DNA from: Nonlabens sp.
Lineage (GTDB): Bacteria; Bacteroidota; Bacteroidia; Flavobacteriales; Flavobacteriaceae
Length of the DNA stretch: 8,073 bases
Direction of reading: 5' to 3'
Assembly (NCBI GenBank): GCA_030731685.1
Contig: JANQTO010000026.1
Coordinates: 1-8,073 of the forward strand
In this document: in pieces, positions 1-7,500 of the stretch
Layout: the number at the start of each line of letters is the position of its first letter
How positions within the stretch are numbered: position 1 is the first letter of the stretch
Program-made: the position numbers and the translations under genes
The notes under the pieces: model-generated
What the model saw: the letters and a program-made list of their open reading frames with translations, nothing else
The model's database searches: none
Told to the model about the DNA's origin: nothing

Positions 1-1567
1 GTGCGTTGTCGTTAAAAATATAAACAGGGTTTGCAATAGCTAGCGAAAGTGATGGCACAACATACAAGGGTTCACGAACCTCACCACGTACAGGGTCGGT
101 TTTCTTAAAAATAAGCGGCACGTCTCGCGATATGGTTGTCGTTCCTATGGTTACTTGAACTTGCGTGCTTAATGCTGGTCCAGACTCTGGCTGGGTAATA
201 TTGCTTTTATCTTTAACGCGATACATTCCTACTGTACCAGGTTCTTGCAACCAGTATGGAGCACTAGTCTCATAGCCGTAAGGAAGATTGAGGGTCATTT
301 TAGTATCAACGCTCTTATTTGCGCTTAGGGCAAACGAAGTTGTCGTAGCCCTCATGATGTTATTATCCTTTATGCTAAACGTTAAATCACTATCGCCGCG
401 ATTTGTAATTTCTAAATTCAAGTTATAGGTCTCGTCAGGAGTGACATGAGGTTCGCTTGCAGTCAGCTCTATGTAAACTCCAGCCACCTGCATTATAATA
501 TTGTCAATTGCGTCTAGTTTTATTTTTTTCCAATGCTCGTCTTTAAGAGAACTTATGAGCTCCCGTAATTTTAAGAGTTCCTTCAGGCTGGTAGCGGGAT
601 TTTTGAAATTATAGTTATCACGAACTGTTTTCCATTGCTTTTCTATGGCTGCACCACCATCAACTCTAGTCCATGTGGTGTTGATTCCTGAGAACAAATC
701 AGATTTGTTAGTAGGGAAGGAGCCATCTAAAAATTCCAGATATTCGGTTTGTGAGCCACGCGTGCCGCTGGAACCAAATCCTTGTGACTGGTGTTTACTT
801 CTGCTCATCGCTGCGATTTCGCCGTTTGAGTAGCCGCTCCATGGATAGTAGGTGCCTGCGTCTAGTTCTAGGAGATTTGTTTTGTCCGCTTTCGCGAAAG
901 CTTCTTCACTACCATAAAACCACCAGCTGGTGTTAAAGAAAATACGACTTGCTTGCCACGGTGAGAGTTCTTTGAGCTGCTGACCGTAGGATGTTTTCAT
1001 ACCTGCGCTTTCATAAGCAATCATACTCAACATAGCGCTACTGGTATGGTGACCATGGGTCGTGCCAGGTGAGCGATGGTCGAAGCGATTGATAATAACG
1101 TCTGGCTTAAAGGTTCTGATTATACGTACCATATCCTCGAGAACTTCTTGCTTGTTCCAAATCTCCAGAGTTTCGTCTGGATGTTTTGAGTAGCCAAAAT
1201 CGTTTGCACGGGTAAAAAATTGCTGGCCACCATCTATGTTGCGCGCCTCAAGTAATTCTTGCGTACGTATTAAGCCTAATTGTTCCCTTAATTGTGGGCC
1301 GATAAGATTTTGACCTCCGTCACCTCGCGTGAGCGAGAGATATGCGGTTCGCGCGTTGCGGTCATTTGCAAGCCATGATATAAGACGCGTGTTCTCATCG
1401 TCAGGATGCGCGGCAATAAACAGGGCAGAACCTAAAAAGCCTAACTTCTCAATTTCATGAAAGATAGTTGCACTAGATGCTGGTTTTTGAGTGAGTCTGT
1501 TCTCTTGTGCTGTTGTAAATAGTGCTATTGCAAGCGTTAGAAGCAATAAAATGGAGTTCTTCATCAT
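1..1567 (-). CDS. Secreted PIG-L/LmbE-type deacetylase (3' end outside window)
   Basis: The reading frame is open for 522 codons from an ATG at 1565-1567 and leaves the window without a stop, so the C-terminus is missing. A second in-frame ATG directly follows (1562-1564), and either could be the start. Residues 1-20 are a signal peptide (Lys-Asn, then a Leu/Ala-rich core, ending near TTA|QE), so the protein is exported. The catalytic domain follows. IAAHPDDEN (residues 51-59) is the zinc-binding AHPDDE motif with H54 and D57, and THGHH (170-174) supplies the later His ligand. PIG-L enzymes are zinc-dependent N-deacetylases of sugar amides such as GlcNAc conjugates; the substrate here cannot be told. 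From about residue 370 the sequence is beta-rich and Ig-like (ELTASEPHVTPDETYNL and after), as expected in the long two-part Bacteroidota form. The function class is sure; the substrate is unknown. A copy of the palindromic repeat lies inside it, encoding residues 223-227. Confidence 0.9.
   Translation of the reverse strand, partial: MMKNSILLLLTLAIALFTTAQENRLTQKPASSATIFHEIEKLGFLGSALFIAAHPDDENTRLISWLANDRNARTAYLSLTRGDGGQNLIGPQLREQLGLIRTQELLEARNIDGGQQFFTRANDFGYSKHPDETLEIWNKQEVLEDMVRIIRTFKPDVIINRFDHRSPGTTHGHHTSSAMLSMIAYESAGMKTSYGQQLKELSPWQASRIFFNTSWWFYGSEEAFAKADKTNLLELDAGTYYPWSGYSNGEIAAMSRSKHQSQGFGSSGTRGSQTEYLEFLDGSFPTNKSDLFSGINTTWTRVDGGAAIEKQWKTVRDNYNFKNPATSLKELLKLRELISSLKDEHWKKIKLDAIDNIIMQVAGVYIELTASEPHVTPDETYNLNLEITNRGDSDLTFSIKDNNIMRATTTSFALSANKSVDTKMTLNLPYGYETSAPYWLQEPGTVGMYRVKDKSNITQPESGPALSTQVQVTIGTTTISRDVPLIFKKTDPVRGEVREPLYVVPSLSLAIANPVYIFNDNA
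888..901. repeat. Palindrome GCTTTCGCGAAAGC, copy 1
   Basis: This is a perfect 14-bp inverted repeat inside the PIG-L deacetylase gene. On the coding (minus) strand it reads GCT TTC GCG AAA GCG and encodes Ala-Phe-Ala-Lys-Ala at residues 223-227. The same 15 bases in the same reading frame occur at 5691-5705 in an unrelated gene. See the finding on the dispersed palindrome. Confidence 0.85.
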
Positions 1568-1615
1568 GGGGTGAAGATACTATTTGCTTTTGTTAATTTT
1601 ATGTGAAAAATAGGA

Positions 1616-1664
1616 TAGAATTGTCCACACCAGACTAATAGAAATGAGTGGAGTAGTAATTCTA
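1616..1664 (-). terminator. Possible weak terminator hairpin after the DUF3124 gene
   Basis: In the 129-bp gap between the DUF3124 gene and the deacetylase there is an imperfect inverted repeat. The outer arms are TAGAATT and AATTCTA (7 bp, perfect) and the inner arms are CCAC and GTGG, separated by an unequal internal loop (2 and 6 bases) and a 19-base loop. On the minus strand it is followed by TCCTATTTTT, a T-rich stretch. The stem is AT-rich and interrupted, so it would be a weak terminator and could be chance. If real, it separates the deacetylase from the upstream operon. Confidence 0.25.
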
Positions 1665-1696
1665 AGGTGTTTTGATTTGTAGTTTAGGGAGGCATG

Positions 1697-2209
1697 CTAT
1701 TCAGAGACAGGAACACCGCGTGTAGTGAACGATAGGCCTTGCTGCCCGTTTGTAGAAATCATTACAGCCTCAAATACAGGAGCGTTTTTTTCATTTTTTA
1801 TAGCCCAATCAAATATGAAATTTGCGCCGGAGCCACCTTCTATATCTTGCTCTGCAATAATGATTTCTAATGTTTCAAGGGGCGCGAGGTAAACTGGATT
1901 GTTTAAATACGTTCTTATATTTTTACCAGCAGTATTATGATAATTGGCCTTGGAGATGTATAATGTGTCTGTTGTAGATATGTTTCGCATGCTCACTGTT
2001 GCTGTAAGGTCGAAAGTTCTATGCTCATGTATATGATAAATATGAGAATAGATAGGTAAGTAGGTTTTTCCTTTTGTAAGACTATCCAAACTTGTGGTAG
2101 AGGCTTTACGATTTTCCCAGTTTGCCTGCTTTACAGGATACTTATCGGTTTCCTTGTCACAGGCAACTATAGACAAAAGGAGTATTAAAAGAATGACAAG
2201 AGTTTTCAT
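1697..2209 (-). CDS. DUF3124 family lipoprotein
   Basis: This is a 170-residue protein. Residues 1-16 are a hydrophobic lipoprotein signal ending in the lipobox SIVA|C, so C17 would be lipidated and the protein anchored to a membrane. The residues after the cysteine are charged (DKETDK), loosely like the acidic export signals of surface-exposed Bacteroidota lipoproteins, but this is only suggestive. From about residue 48 to 167 the sequence fits my memory of the DUF3124 family: YLPIYSHIYH (50-59), LTATVSMRN (68-76), LAPLETLEIIIAEQD (108-122), EGGSGANF (124-131), EAVMIST (147-153) and GLSFTTRG (158-165). The family has no established function that I know of. The gene starts 22 bp after the stop of the secreted protein at 2232-2699, so the two are probably cotranscribed. 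The fold is likely all-beta. The family call is good; the role is unknown. Confidence 0.85.
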   Translation of the reverse strand: MKTLVILLILLLSIVACDKETDKYPVKQANWENRKASTTSLDSLTKGKTYLPIYSHIYHIHEHRTFDLTATVSMRNISTTDTLYISKANYHNTAGKNIRTYLNNPVYLAPLETLEIIIAEQDIEGGSGANFIFDWAIKNEKNAPVFEAVMISTNGQQGLSFTTRGVPVSE

Positions 2210-2231
2210 AGACTAACTTTAGGTGGTTAAA

Positions 2232-2699
2232 TTACAAATCTTTGAGTTCGTGCAAACCGTCATTCCCATCAAATCCCATTCTTCTAACACGTATTTTACC
2301 TTTCTTAAAATATAATTCTATCATGGGTGAACAGGTTTCATATACACTGTCCCAAATAAGTTGCTCGTCTATTGCTTGTTTAATAGCAACCATATTTAAT
2401 TCCTGGTCAAGCATGTTGGTTCTATTTTCATAGCTGTACATACATGAAGAATAATCCTCGTATGCTATTACTTGAATTTTTAAAACGCCATTGGTTTTTT
2501 TAAGAACTTTTTTATCTATCGCTTTTGCTATTACTGAAGCTATGGAACTATTGCTTTTTTTGGCATTGGGTGTTTTGCTTTCAAGGGAAAATAATTCAGT
2601 ATTACAACCTTCGATTTTTTCAGGATAAATATTTTGACCTAAGACGTTTAGTGAAAGCGATAGGCAAACTACTGTATTTGCGATGGAGCGTGTAATCAT
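2232..2699 (-). CDS. Small secreted protein of unknown function
   Basis: I do not recognise this 155-residue protein with certainty. It begins with a signal peptide (residues 1-21, hydrophobic core IANTVVCLSLSLNVLG), with likely cleavage before QNIYP, and there is no lipobox cysteine at the cleavage site. The mature part has cysteines at 32, 86 and 123, which could form a disulfide in the periplasm. The middle and C-terminal part (KTNGVLKIQVIAYED, then a helix LNMVAIKQAIDEQ, then PMIELYFKKGKIRVR) has a beta-helix-beta look. It resembles the small TonB-C-like proteins common in Flavobacteriia, but this is a pattern impression only. It is followed after 22 bp by the DUF3124 lipoprotein and preceded by a 97-bp gap that probably holds the promoter for the pair. 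Confidence 0.75.
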   Translation of the reverse strand: MITRSIANTVVCLSLSLNVLGQNIYPEKIEGCNTELFSLESKTPNAKKSNSSIASVIAKAIDKKVLKKTNGVLKIQVIAYEDYSSCMYSYENRTNMLDQELNMVAIKQAIDEQLIWDSVYETCSPMIELYFKKGKIRVRRMGFDGNDGLHELKDL

Positions 2700-2722
2700 G
2701 GGTTTATTTTATATAGATATTG

Positions 2723-2751
2723 TTTATGCTGTACTGCATAGTTATTGTCAA
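2723..2751 (-). promoter_or_regulatory. Candidate promoter with dyad upstream of the secreted protein gene
   Basis: On the minus strand TTGACA (2751-2746) is followed after 17 bases by CATAAA (2728-2723), 23 bases before the ATG at 2699. The spacing is that of a classical promoter, but Bacteroidota sigma factors prefer TTG/TAnnTTTG, so this may be chance. The spacer contains a 16-bp near-perfect dyad at 2725-2740 (TATGC-t-GTAC-t-GCATA), which could be an operator. An alternative -7 element, CATCTTTG (2766-2759 on the minus strand, one mismatch to TAnnTTTG), lies just upstream with no clear -33 partner. Confidence 0.25.
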
Positions 2752-2799
2752 GGTATCTCAAAGATGAATCCTTCAGGGGATTTAGTAAAGTTACAGGAT

Positions 2800-3219
2800 T
2801 TAATCAGCAATTGTAATTACTGACTTTCTTTGTAGGCTTATAAAAACAACAGTAAAAAATGCGCAAAATATCCAATCATTTGCGCCATAAATAGCAAAAA
2901 ATATTCCAGCAAATGTGTCTTCATTATATACTTGGGCAACACTATTCTCTAGCAACCATTGTATCCAAACATAACCATAACACAACTTCTCTATAGCAAA
3001 TACGGCTACAAGCCACGGCACATGACGATAACTTTTAGAAACGGCGATGTAAGCAAAGCCCCAAACGACAATCATAAGTAAACCGAAGTTTGACATTACC
3101 GAGGGGTCGTATTTATTGATAGTCTCATTGGTAAAAAACTTCGAGAAAATAAGCACGAGCATATTTGATGCACCTGCAACTAAAAAGCCATAGGTAATAA
3201 GCTTGCTATTTAATTTCAT
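2800..3219 (-). CDS. Four-helix membrane protein of unknown function
   Basis: This 139-residue protein has four predicted membrane segments at about residues 7-28, 43-60, 68-90 and 103-129, with short loops. The longest loop (29-42, FTNETINKYDPSVM) lies between helices 1 and 2. Aromatic residues are frequent in helices 3 and 4 (YGYVWIQWLL, NDWIFCAFF). There is no cleavable signal peptide and no catalytic motif that I recognise; it looks like one of the small DUF-type inner-membrane proteins of Flavobacteriia. It starts 31 bp after the stop of the HD-PycTM gene on the same strand, so it may be cotranscribed with it and act with it at the inner membrane, but that link is positional only. The ATG at 3217-3219 is the only sensible start, since the first membrane helix follows directly. 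Confidence 0.75.
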   Translation of the reverse strand: MKLNSKLITYGFLVAGASNMLVLIFSKFFTNETINKYDPSVMSNFGLLMIVVWGFAYIAVSKSYRHVPWLVAVFAIEKLCYGYVWIQWLLENSVAQVYNEDTFAGIFFAIYGANDWIFCAFFTVVFISLQRKSVITIAD

Positions 3220-3250
3220 ATTCTTGTTTTTGCTTTTACATTCAATTTTT

Positions 3251-4468
3251 TTACGGTGTCACTTCTGGAGCAGCCGCACGCGCTATTTCTTGAATATCTA
3301 AATTATAGAAAGCAACCACAAATGATGATACAGAAACGACAATACCTATCATAAAAATGGTATACGTCCATCTAAGCAACATGTACTTTCTATTTAGTAC
3401 AAGTCCTAGGAACCATAAGTCACGTAACAACGCTTCATATATTTCTTCTTTATCCTCGATAGTAGACATGAGCGAAGTCTTGTATTTATCAAAAGGCATC
3501 TTGTGAAAATTACCAAAAAACAACAGGTTTACTTCTCTTTTTGAAACCTGTTCATCTGTAAACTCACCATTGGTAACGTTAGGCTTCGTTGCCATAATAG
3601 ATAGAATGATACTCGCAACAGAGAACAATACAAGAATCAGGGTAGGGTAAAGCAGGTGCCTATTTGTTACATTTTCTAATTTCGGAATGAGATTAGCGAG
3701 TGCTAGCGAAATGATAATGGCATTTACCGATAGTAGTATGTTTGCTTTTGTGTCTGCAATGTCACTTAATTTAAGGTGATTGCGCAGTGTAGTTCTAAAA
3801 AGCGTCTGAATGGCGCGTTCTGGACTTTTATTTTTAAGATTGACTTTGAGTTGTTCCTTTTTAAAGGTTTTTTTGTCTTTCTTTTTATCTTTCATGAGTT
3901 TCAGCAAATTCTCATTTTTTGCTTTACTCCAGTTTTTAATGGCATATGCACTGTAATACTGATGTTTTTCTGTGAAAACCTCAATATTTTCTGCTCTCCA
4001 TGATGCTCTCGTGTACTTTTTAGTACCGCGTAATTCAAGTTCCTTTCTTAGTAAACCACTTGTTTCTTTGTAATAGTCCTTTGCAAAATGGGATGAGTCT
4101 GCATCGCGTATTATTTCTTCAAGAGGTGTTTTAGGTTGGTCCTTAAATTTAGTGGCAATAATGAGGGTTTCGACTAATTTTATAAATTCTTCAGGCTCAC
4201 CTTGTTCTGTAAGAAATTTCTGAGCAATCTCTGCGCTGCGTTCCTCGTGGTTTTCGGGACCATCCACATAACCAGTATCATGCAGCCATGCTGCAACTAA
4301 TAAAGCTTTTTCTTCTTTAGGACTAATTTGTGAATGTTCTATAATCTCTTTTGTACTTTTCACCACGCGTTTTGTATGAATGTAATTGTGGTAAACAAAT
4401 TTTTCGTCTAGGTCATTTTTAAAAAGTTCTAGTACAAAATTATCGGAGTTTGCTAGTATGTCGTTCAT
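3251..4468 (-). CDS. HD phosphohydrolase fused to PycTM (Pycsar effector-type) membrane domain
   Basis: With the ATG at 4466-4468 the protein has 405 residues. Residues about 20-180 form an HD domain with metal ligands H31 (YIHTKRVV), H63-D64 (AAWLHDTGY) and an Asp of RDAD (D122/D124), plus GPENHEERSA at 71-80, as in small HD phosphohydrolases acting on nucleotides. A Lys-rich linker follows (about 193-215). The C-terminal part matches the PycTM family (formerly DUF5706): a helix with LKLSDIADTKANILLSVNA leading into membrane segment 1 (about 243-263), segment 2 (271-293), a cytosolic stretch with LLFFGNF (315-321), and segment 3 (366-388) after LNRKYMLLRW. In Pycsar defence, a stand-alone PycTM protein disrupts the inner membrane when bound by cCMP or cUMP from a cyclase. 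No cyclase is visible here. An in-frame TTG at 4507 would add 13 residues but lies only 4 bp from the divergent start codon and upstream of a good -7 element, so I reject it. HD-PycTM fusions seem widespread in Flavobacteriia and may be housekeeping rather than defence. Confidence 0.88.
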   Translation of the reverse strand: MNDILANSDNFVLELFKNDLDEKFVYHNYIHTKRVVKSTKEIIEHSQISPKEEKALLVAAWLHDTGYVDGPENHEERSAEIAQKFLTEQGEPEEFIKLVETLIIATKFKDQPKTPLEEIIRDADSSHFAKDYYKETSGLLRKELELRGTKKYTRASWRAENIEVFTEKHQYYSAYAIKNWSKAKNENLLKLMKDKKKDKKTFKKEQLKVNLKNKSPERAIQTLFRTTLRNHLKLSDIADTKANILLSVNAIIISLALANLIPKLENVTNRHLLYPTLILVLFSVASIILSIMATKPNVTNGEFTDEQVSKREVNLLFFGNFHKMPFDKYKTSLMSTIEDKEEIYEALLRDLWFLGLVLNRKYMLLRWTYTIFMIGIVVSVSSFVVAFYNLDIQEIARAAAPEVTP

Positions 4469-4491
4469 AGATTCAATATTAAAAGTATTTT

Positions 4492-4499
4492 CAAAACTA
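4492..4499 (-). promoter_or_regulatory. Bacteroidota -7 element for the HD-PycTM gene
   Basis: The minus strand reads TAGTTTTG here, a full match to the Bacteroidota TAnnTTTG -7 element. It ends 23 bases before the ATG at 4468 and would start the transcript near 4485. I find no TTG -33 partner at the right distance. The position supports the ATG at 4468 over the upstream TTG, which would not be on the transcript. The promoter of the divergent plus-strand gene must lie in the same short region or inside the HD gene, but I see no full match for it. Confidence 0.45.
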
Positions 4500-4511
4500 A
4501 TTACCAAAAAA

Positions 4512-7500
4512 ATGCATAAAAATTATATTTTGCTCAGTATTGCCTGTTTAACGATTGCGGCATGTTCTACCTATAAGCCTAAATTTAAGGACGAGGCAAA
4601 AACAGCTTTCCCACAACAAAATCCCATAGACCGTAGCTTTTTTTTAATAGGTGACGCAGGTCTATCGCCAGACGGTGGTAAAAGTAACGGTATCCTAGCT
4701 CTAGAGCAACATCTTCAAAAAGAAGCATCCACTAAAAACGATTATCTCGTTTTTCTAGGGGATAACATCTATCCAACCGGAATGCCCAAGAAAGATGATG
4801 AGTTTAGACAAACGGCCGAAAATCACCTAGACGCACAAATAGAAGTAGCTAAGGGTTTCAAGGGCTCCACCATTTTTATTCCTGGAAACCACGATTGGTA
4901 TAATGAAGGACTTGAAAATGTAGAACGCGAAAAGAAGTACATAGAAGACGCCCTTAACAACAAAGACATTTGGGCTCCTAAAGTAGGTTGCCCTTTAAAA
5001 ACCATAGAAGTTACTGACGATATTGAGTTGCTTCTGGTAGACAGTCAGTGGTACCTAGCGCAATGGGACAAGCATCCTACCATAAATGACGATTGCGACC
5101 AGATAAAAACCCGCGAGCAGTTTTTTCTAGAAATAGAAAGTGAGCTCAAAAAAAATCAGGATAAGACCATTATTTTTGCATTGCACCATCCCGTTTTTAC
5201 AAATGGGGTGCATGGAGGACAGTATAATTTCACCCAACATTTATTCCCAACATCTCGCAATATTCCGTTACCTATACTCGGTTCGTTGACGAACCTCGTA
5301 CGCACAAATGGTGGTATTAGTGCTCAGGATAAGCAAAACGAGCGCTACCAGCAATTAGTGAACAGGTTAACAGTTTTGGCCAAGAACAGTACCGCAAAAA
5401 GACTCATTTTCACCAGCGGTCACGAGCACACCTTACAGTATATCGAAAACGACGGCATTAAGCAAATCGTTTCCGGAAGCGGTTCAAAGAAAAGTTATGT
5501 AACTCTGGGCAACGATGGCCTTTTTGCCTATGCAGGTAACGGTTTTGCACGTCTGGACGTGATGAAAGACGGTAGCTCTTGGGTACGCTACTACAGTTTT
5601 GAAAACGGCGCGTCTACTTTGCTGTATACGGTTAACGCCATTAAAGCACCCAAAGAGTATTTAAAAGACCAGCCTTCTAGTGGTTTCCCCGCTTTCGCGA
5701 AAGCGAGTATCTATGAAGACGAGCGTGTTGAAAAGTCATCGTTCTTCAAAACTGTCTGGGGTAACAAGTACCGCGATTTATACGGAATCAAAATAAATGC
5801 GAAAGTTGCAAACCTCGACACGTTATACGGTGGTCTAAAAGTAGAACGTGCCGGCGGTGGTCACCAAACTAGAGCCCTAAGATTAACTGATAAAAACGGA
5901 AAAGAATATAACCTTCGTGCTCTTAAGAAGAGCGCGGTACAGTTTTTACAAACTGTTGTTTTTAAGTCAGACGATGTTGCTACGGGTTTTGAAGAAACAG
6001 CTACTGAAGATTTATTATATGACTTTTACACCGCTGCACATCCTTATGCATCACTCGCCATACCAGACCTTGCTGACGCAGTCGGCGTGTATCATGAAAA
6101 TCCAGAATTTTTCTACGTACCTAAACAAGAAGCGCTAGGAAAGTACAATGAAGACTACGGTGACGAGCTTTATATGATTGTGGAGCGTCCGGAAGAATCT
6201 CATAAGGATTTAGCTAGCTTCGGTAAGGCAGACGACCTCATTTCAACAGCCGATGTATTTGAAAACCTGCGCAAGGACGAAAAATATAGCATAGATGAGC
6301 CGCACTATATCAAGTCACGTATGTTTGACATGCTCATAGGCGACTGGGACAGACACCAAGACCAGTGGCGCTGGGCAGAGTATGAACAAAAAGACGGTAA
6401 AGTTGTTTACAAGGCTATTCCTAGAGATAGAGACCAGGCATTTTCAAATTTTGACGGAGCTGCATTTGCTACACTACGAACCATGGTTGGAATAACAAAA
6501 CAATTTGCAACATACGATAGTGGTCTTAGCGACGTAAAATGGTTTAATACAGCTGCAACATACTTAGACCGTAGTTTTTCACAAAACAGCAGTAGAGAAG
6601 AATGGATTAAGCAAGCCACGTACATACAAGAGAATTTATCAGATGCTCAAATAGAAAATGCATTTAAGAAAATGCCTGAACTTATTTATGAGCAGGAATC
6701 TACAGCAACTATTATCGCAGCACTTAAAACACGCAGAGATAATATGGTAGATATCGCAGGTAGGTATTATGATTACCTAGCATCACTTGCTATTGTTACA
6801 GGAACTGATAAAGATGACATTATTATCGTAGACCGTATCAACGATGGCGAGACCAAGATAAGTATCTATCGTAACAAAGGTGGCGAGGCCAAAGACCTTT
6901 TTAAAGAGCGCACGTTTTATAAAAATGAAACCAAAGAAATATGGATTTATGCGCTGGACGACGATGATATTATCAAAGCCATAGGAAATGGCAAAAAAGA
7001 AATCAAAGTACGCATTATAGGTGGACAGAACAATGATATCTACGAGCTTGAAAATGGTGATGACATAACCATATATGACCATAAAAGTAAAGACAATACA
7101 TATAAAGATTTAGGTGGTGCAAGCCTGCGTAAATCAGATTCTTATGAGCGGAACCTGTATGACCCAAACAAGAACATATTAACCAGTAGTGCAACCACAC
7201 CTGCCATAGGTTTCAATCCAGACGATGGTTTTAAGGTAGGTTTACAATATGTTTATACGGTAAAGGGCTTTAATAGAAATCCTAATACCAGACAACATAA
7301 ATTCTCAGGAGGCTACTACTTCGCAACTGAAGGTTATGACATAAACTATCAGGGAATTTTTGCAGGTGTATTCAACAAAGTAAACTTGCTGGTGACTGGT
7401 CGCTTCGCAGGACCCACGTTTGCCGAAAACTATTTTGGCTTCGGTAATGAGTCGGTAAATCAGCAAGATGAATTTGATTTTGATTACAATCGTGTACGTG

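Noticed and set aside
645..936. Two short plus-strand open frames of about 60 codons
   Set aside because: They lie opposite the PIG-L deacetylase gene, whose frame is intact with clear motifs, and they show no signal or domain of their own.
2242..2433. 63-codon plus-strand open frame
   Set aside because: It is antisense to the secreted-protein gene and ends without any recognisable feature.
3776..4003. 75-codon plus-strand open frame rich in Phe
   Set aside because: It is the antisense of the Lys-rich linker of the HD-PycTM gene; the Phe-rich composition comes from Lys codons read in reverse.
3251..4468. A complete Pycsar defence operon
   Set aside because: No uridylate or cytidylate cyclase gene is present in the window; only the effector-type domain is, and it is fused to an HD domain.
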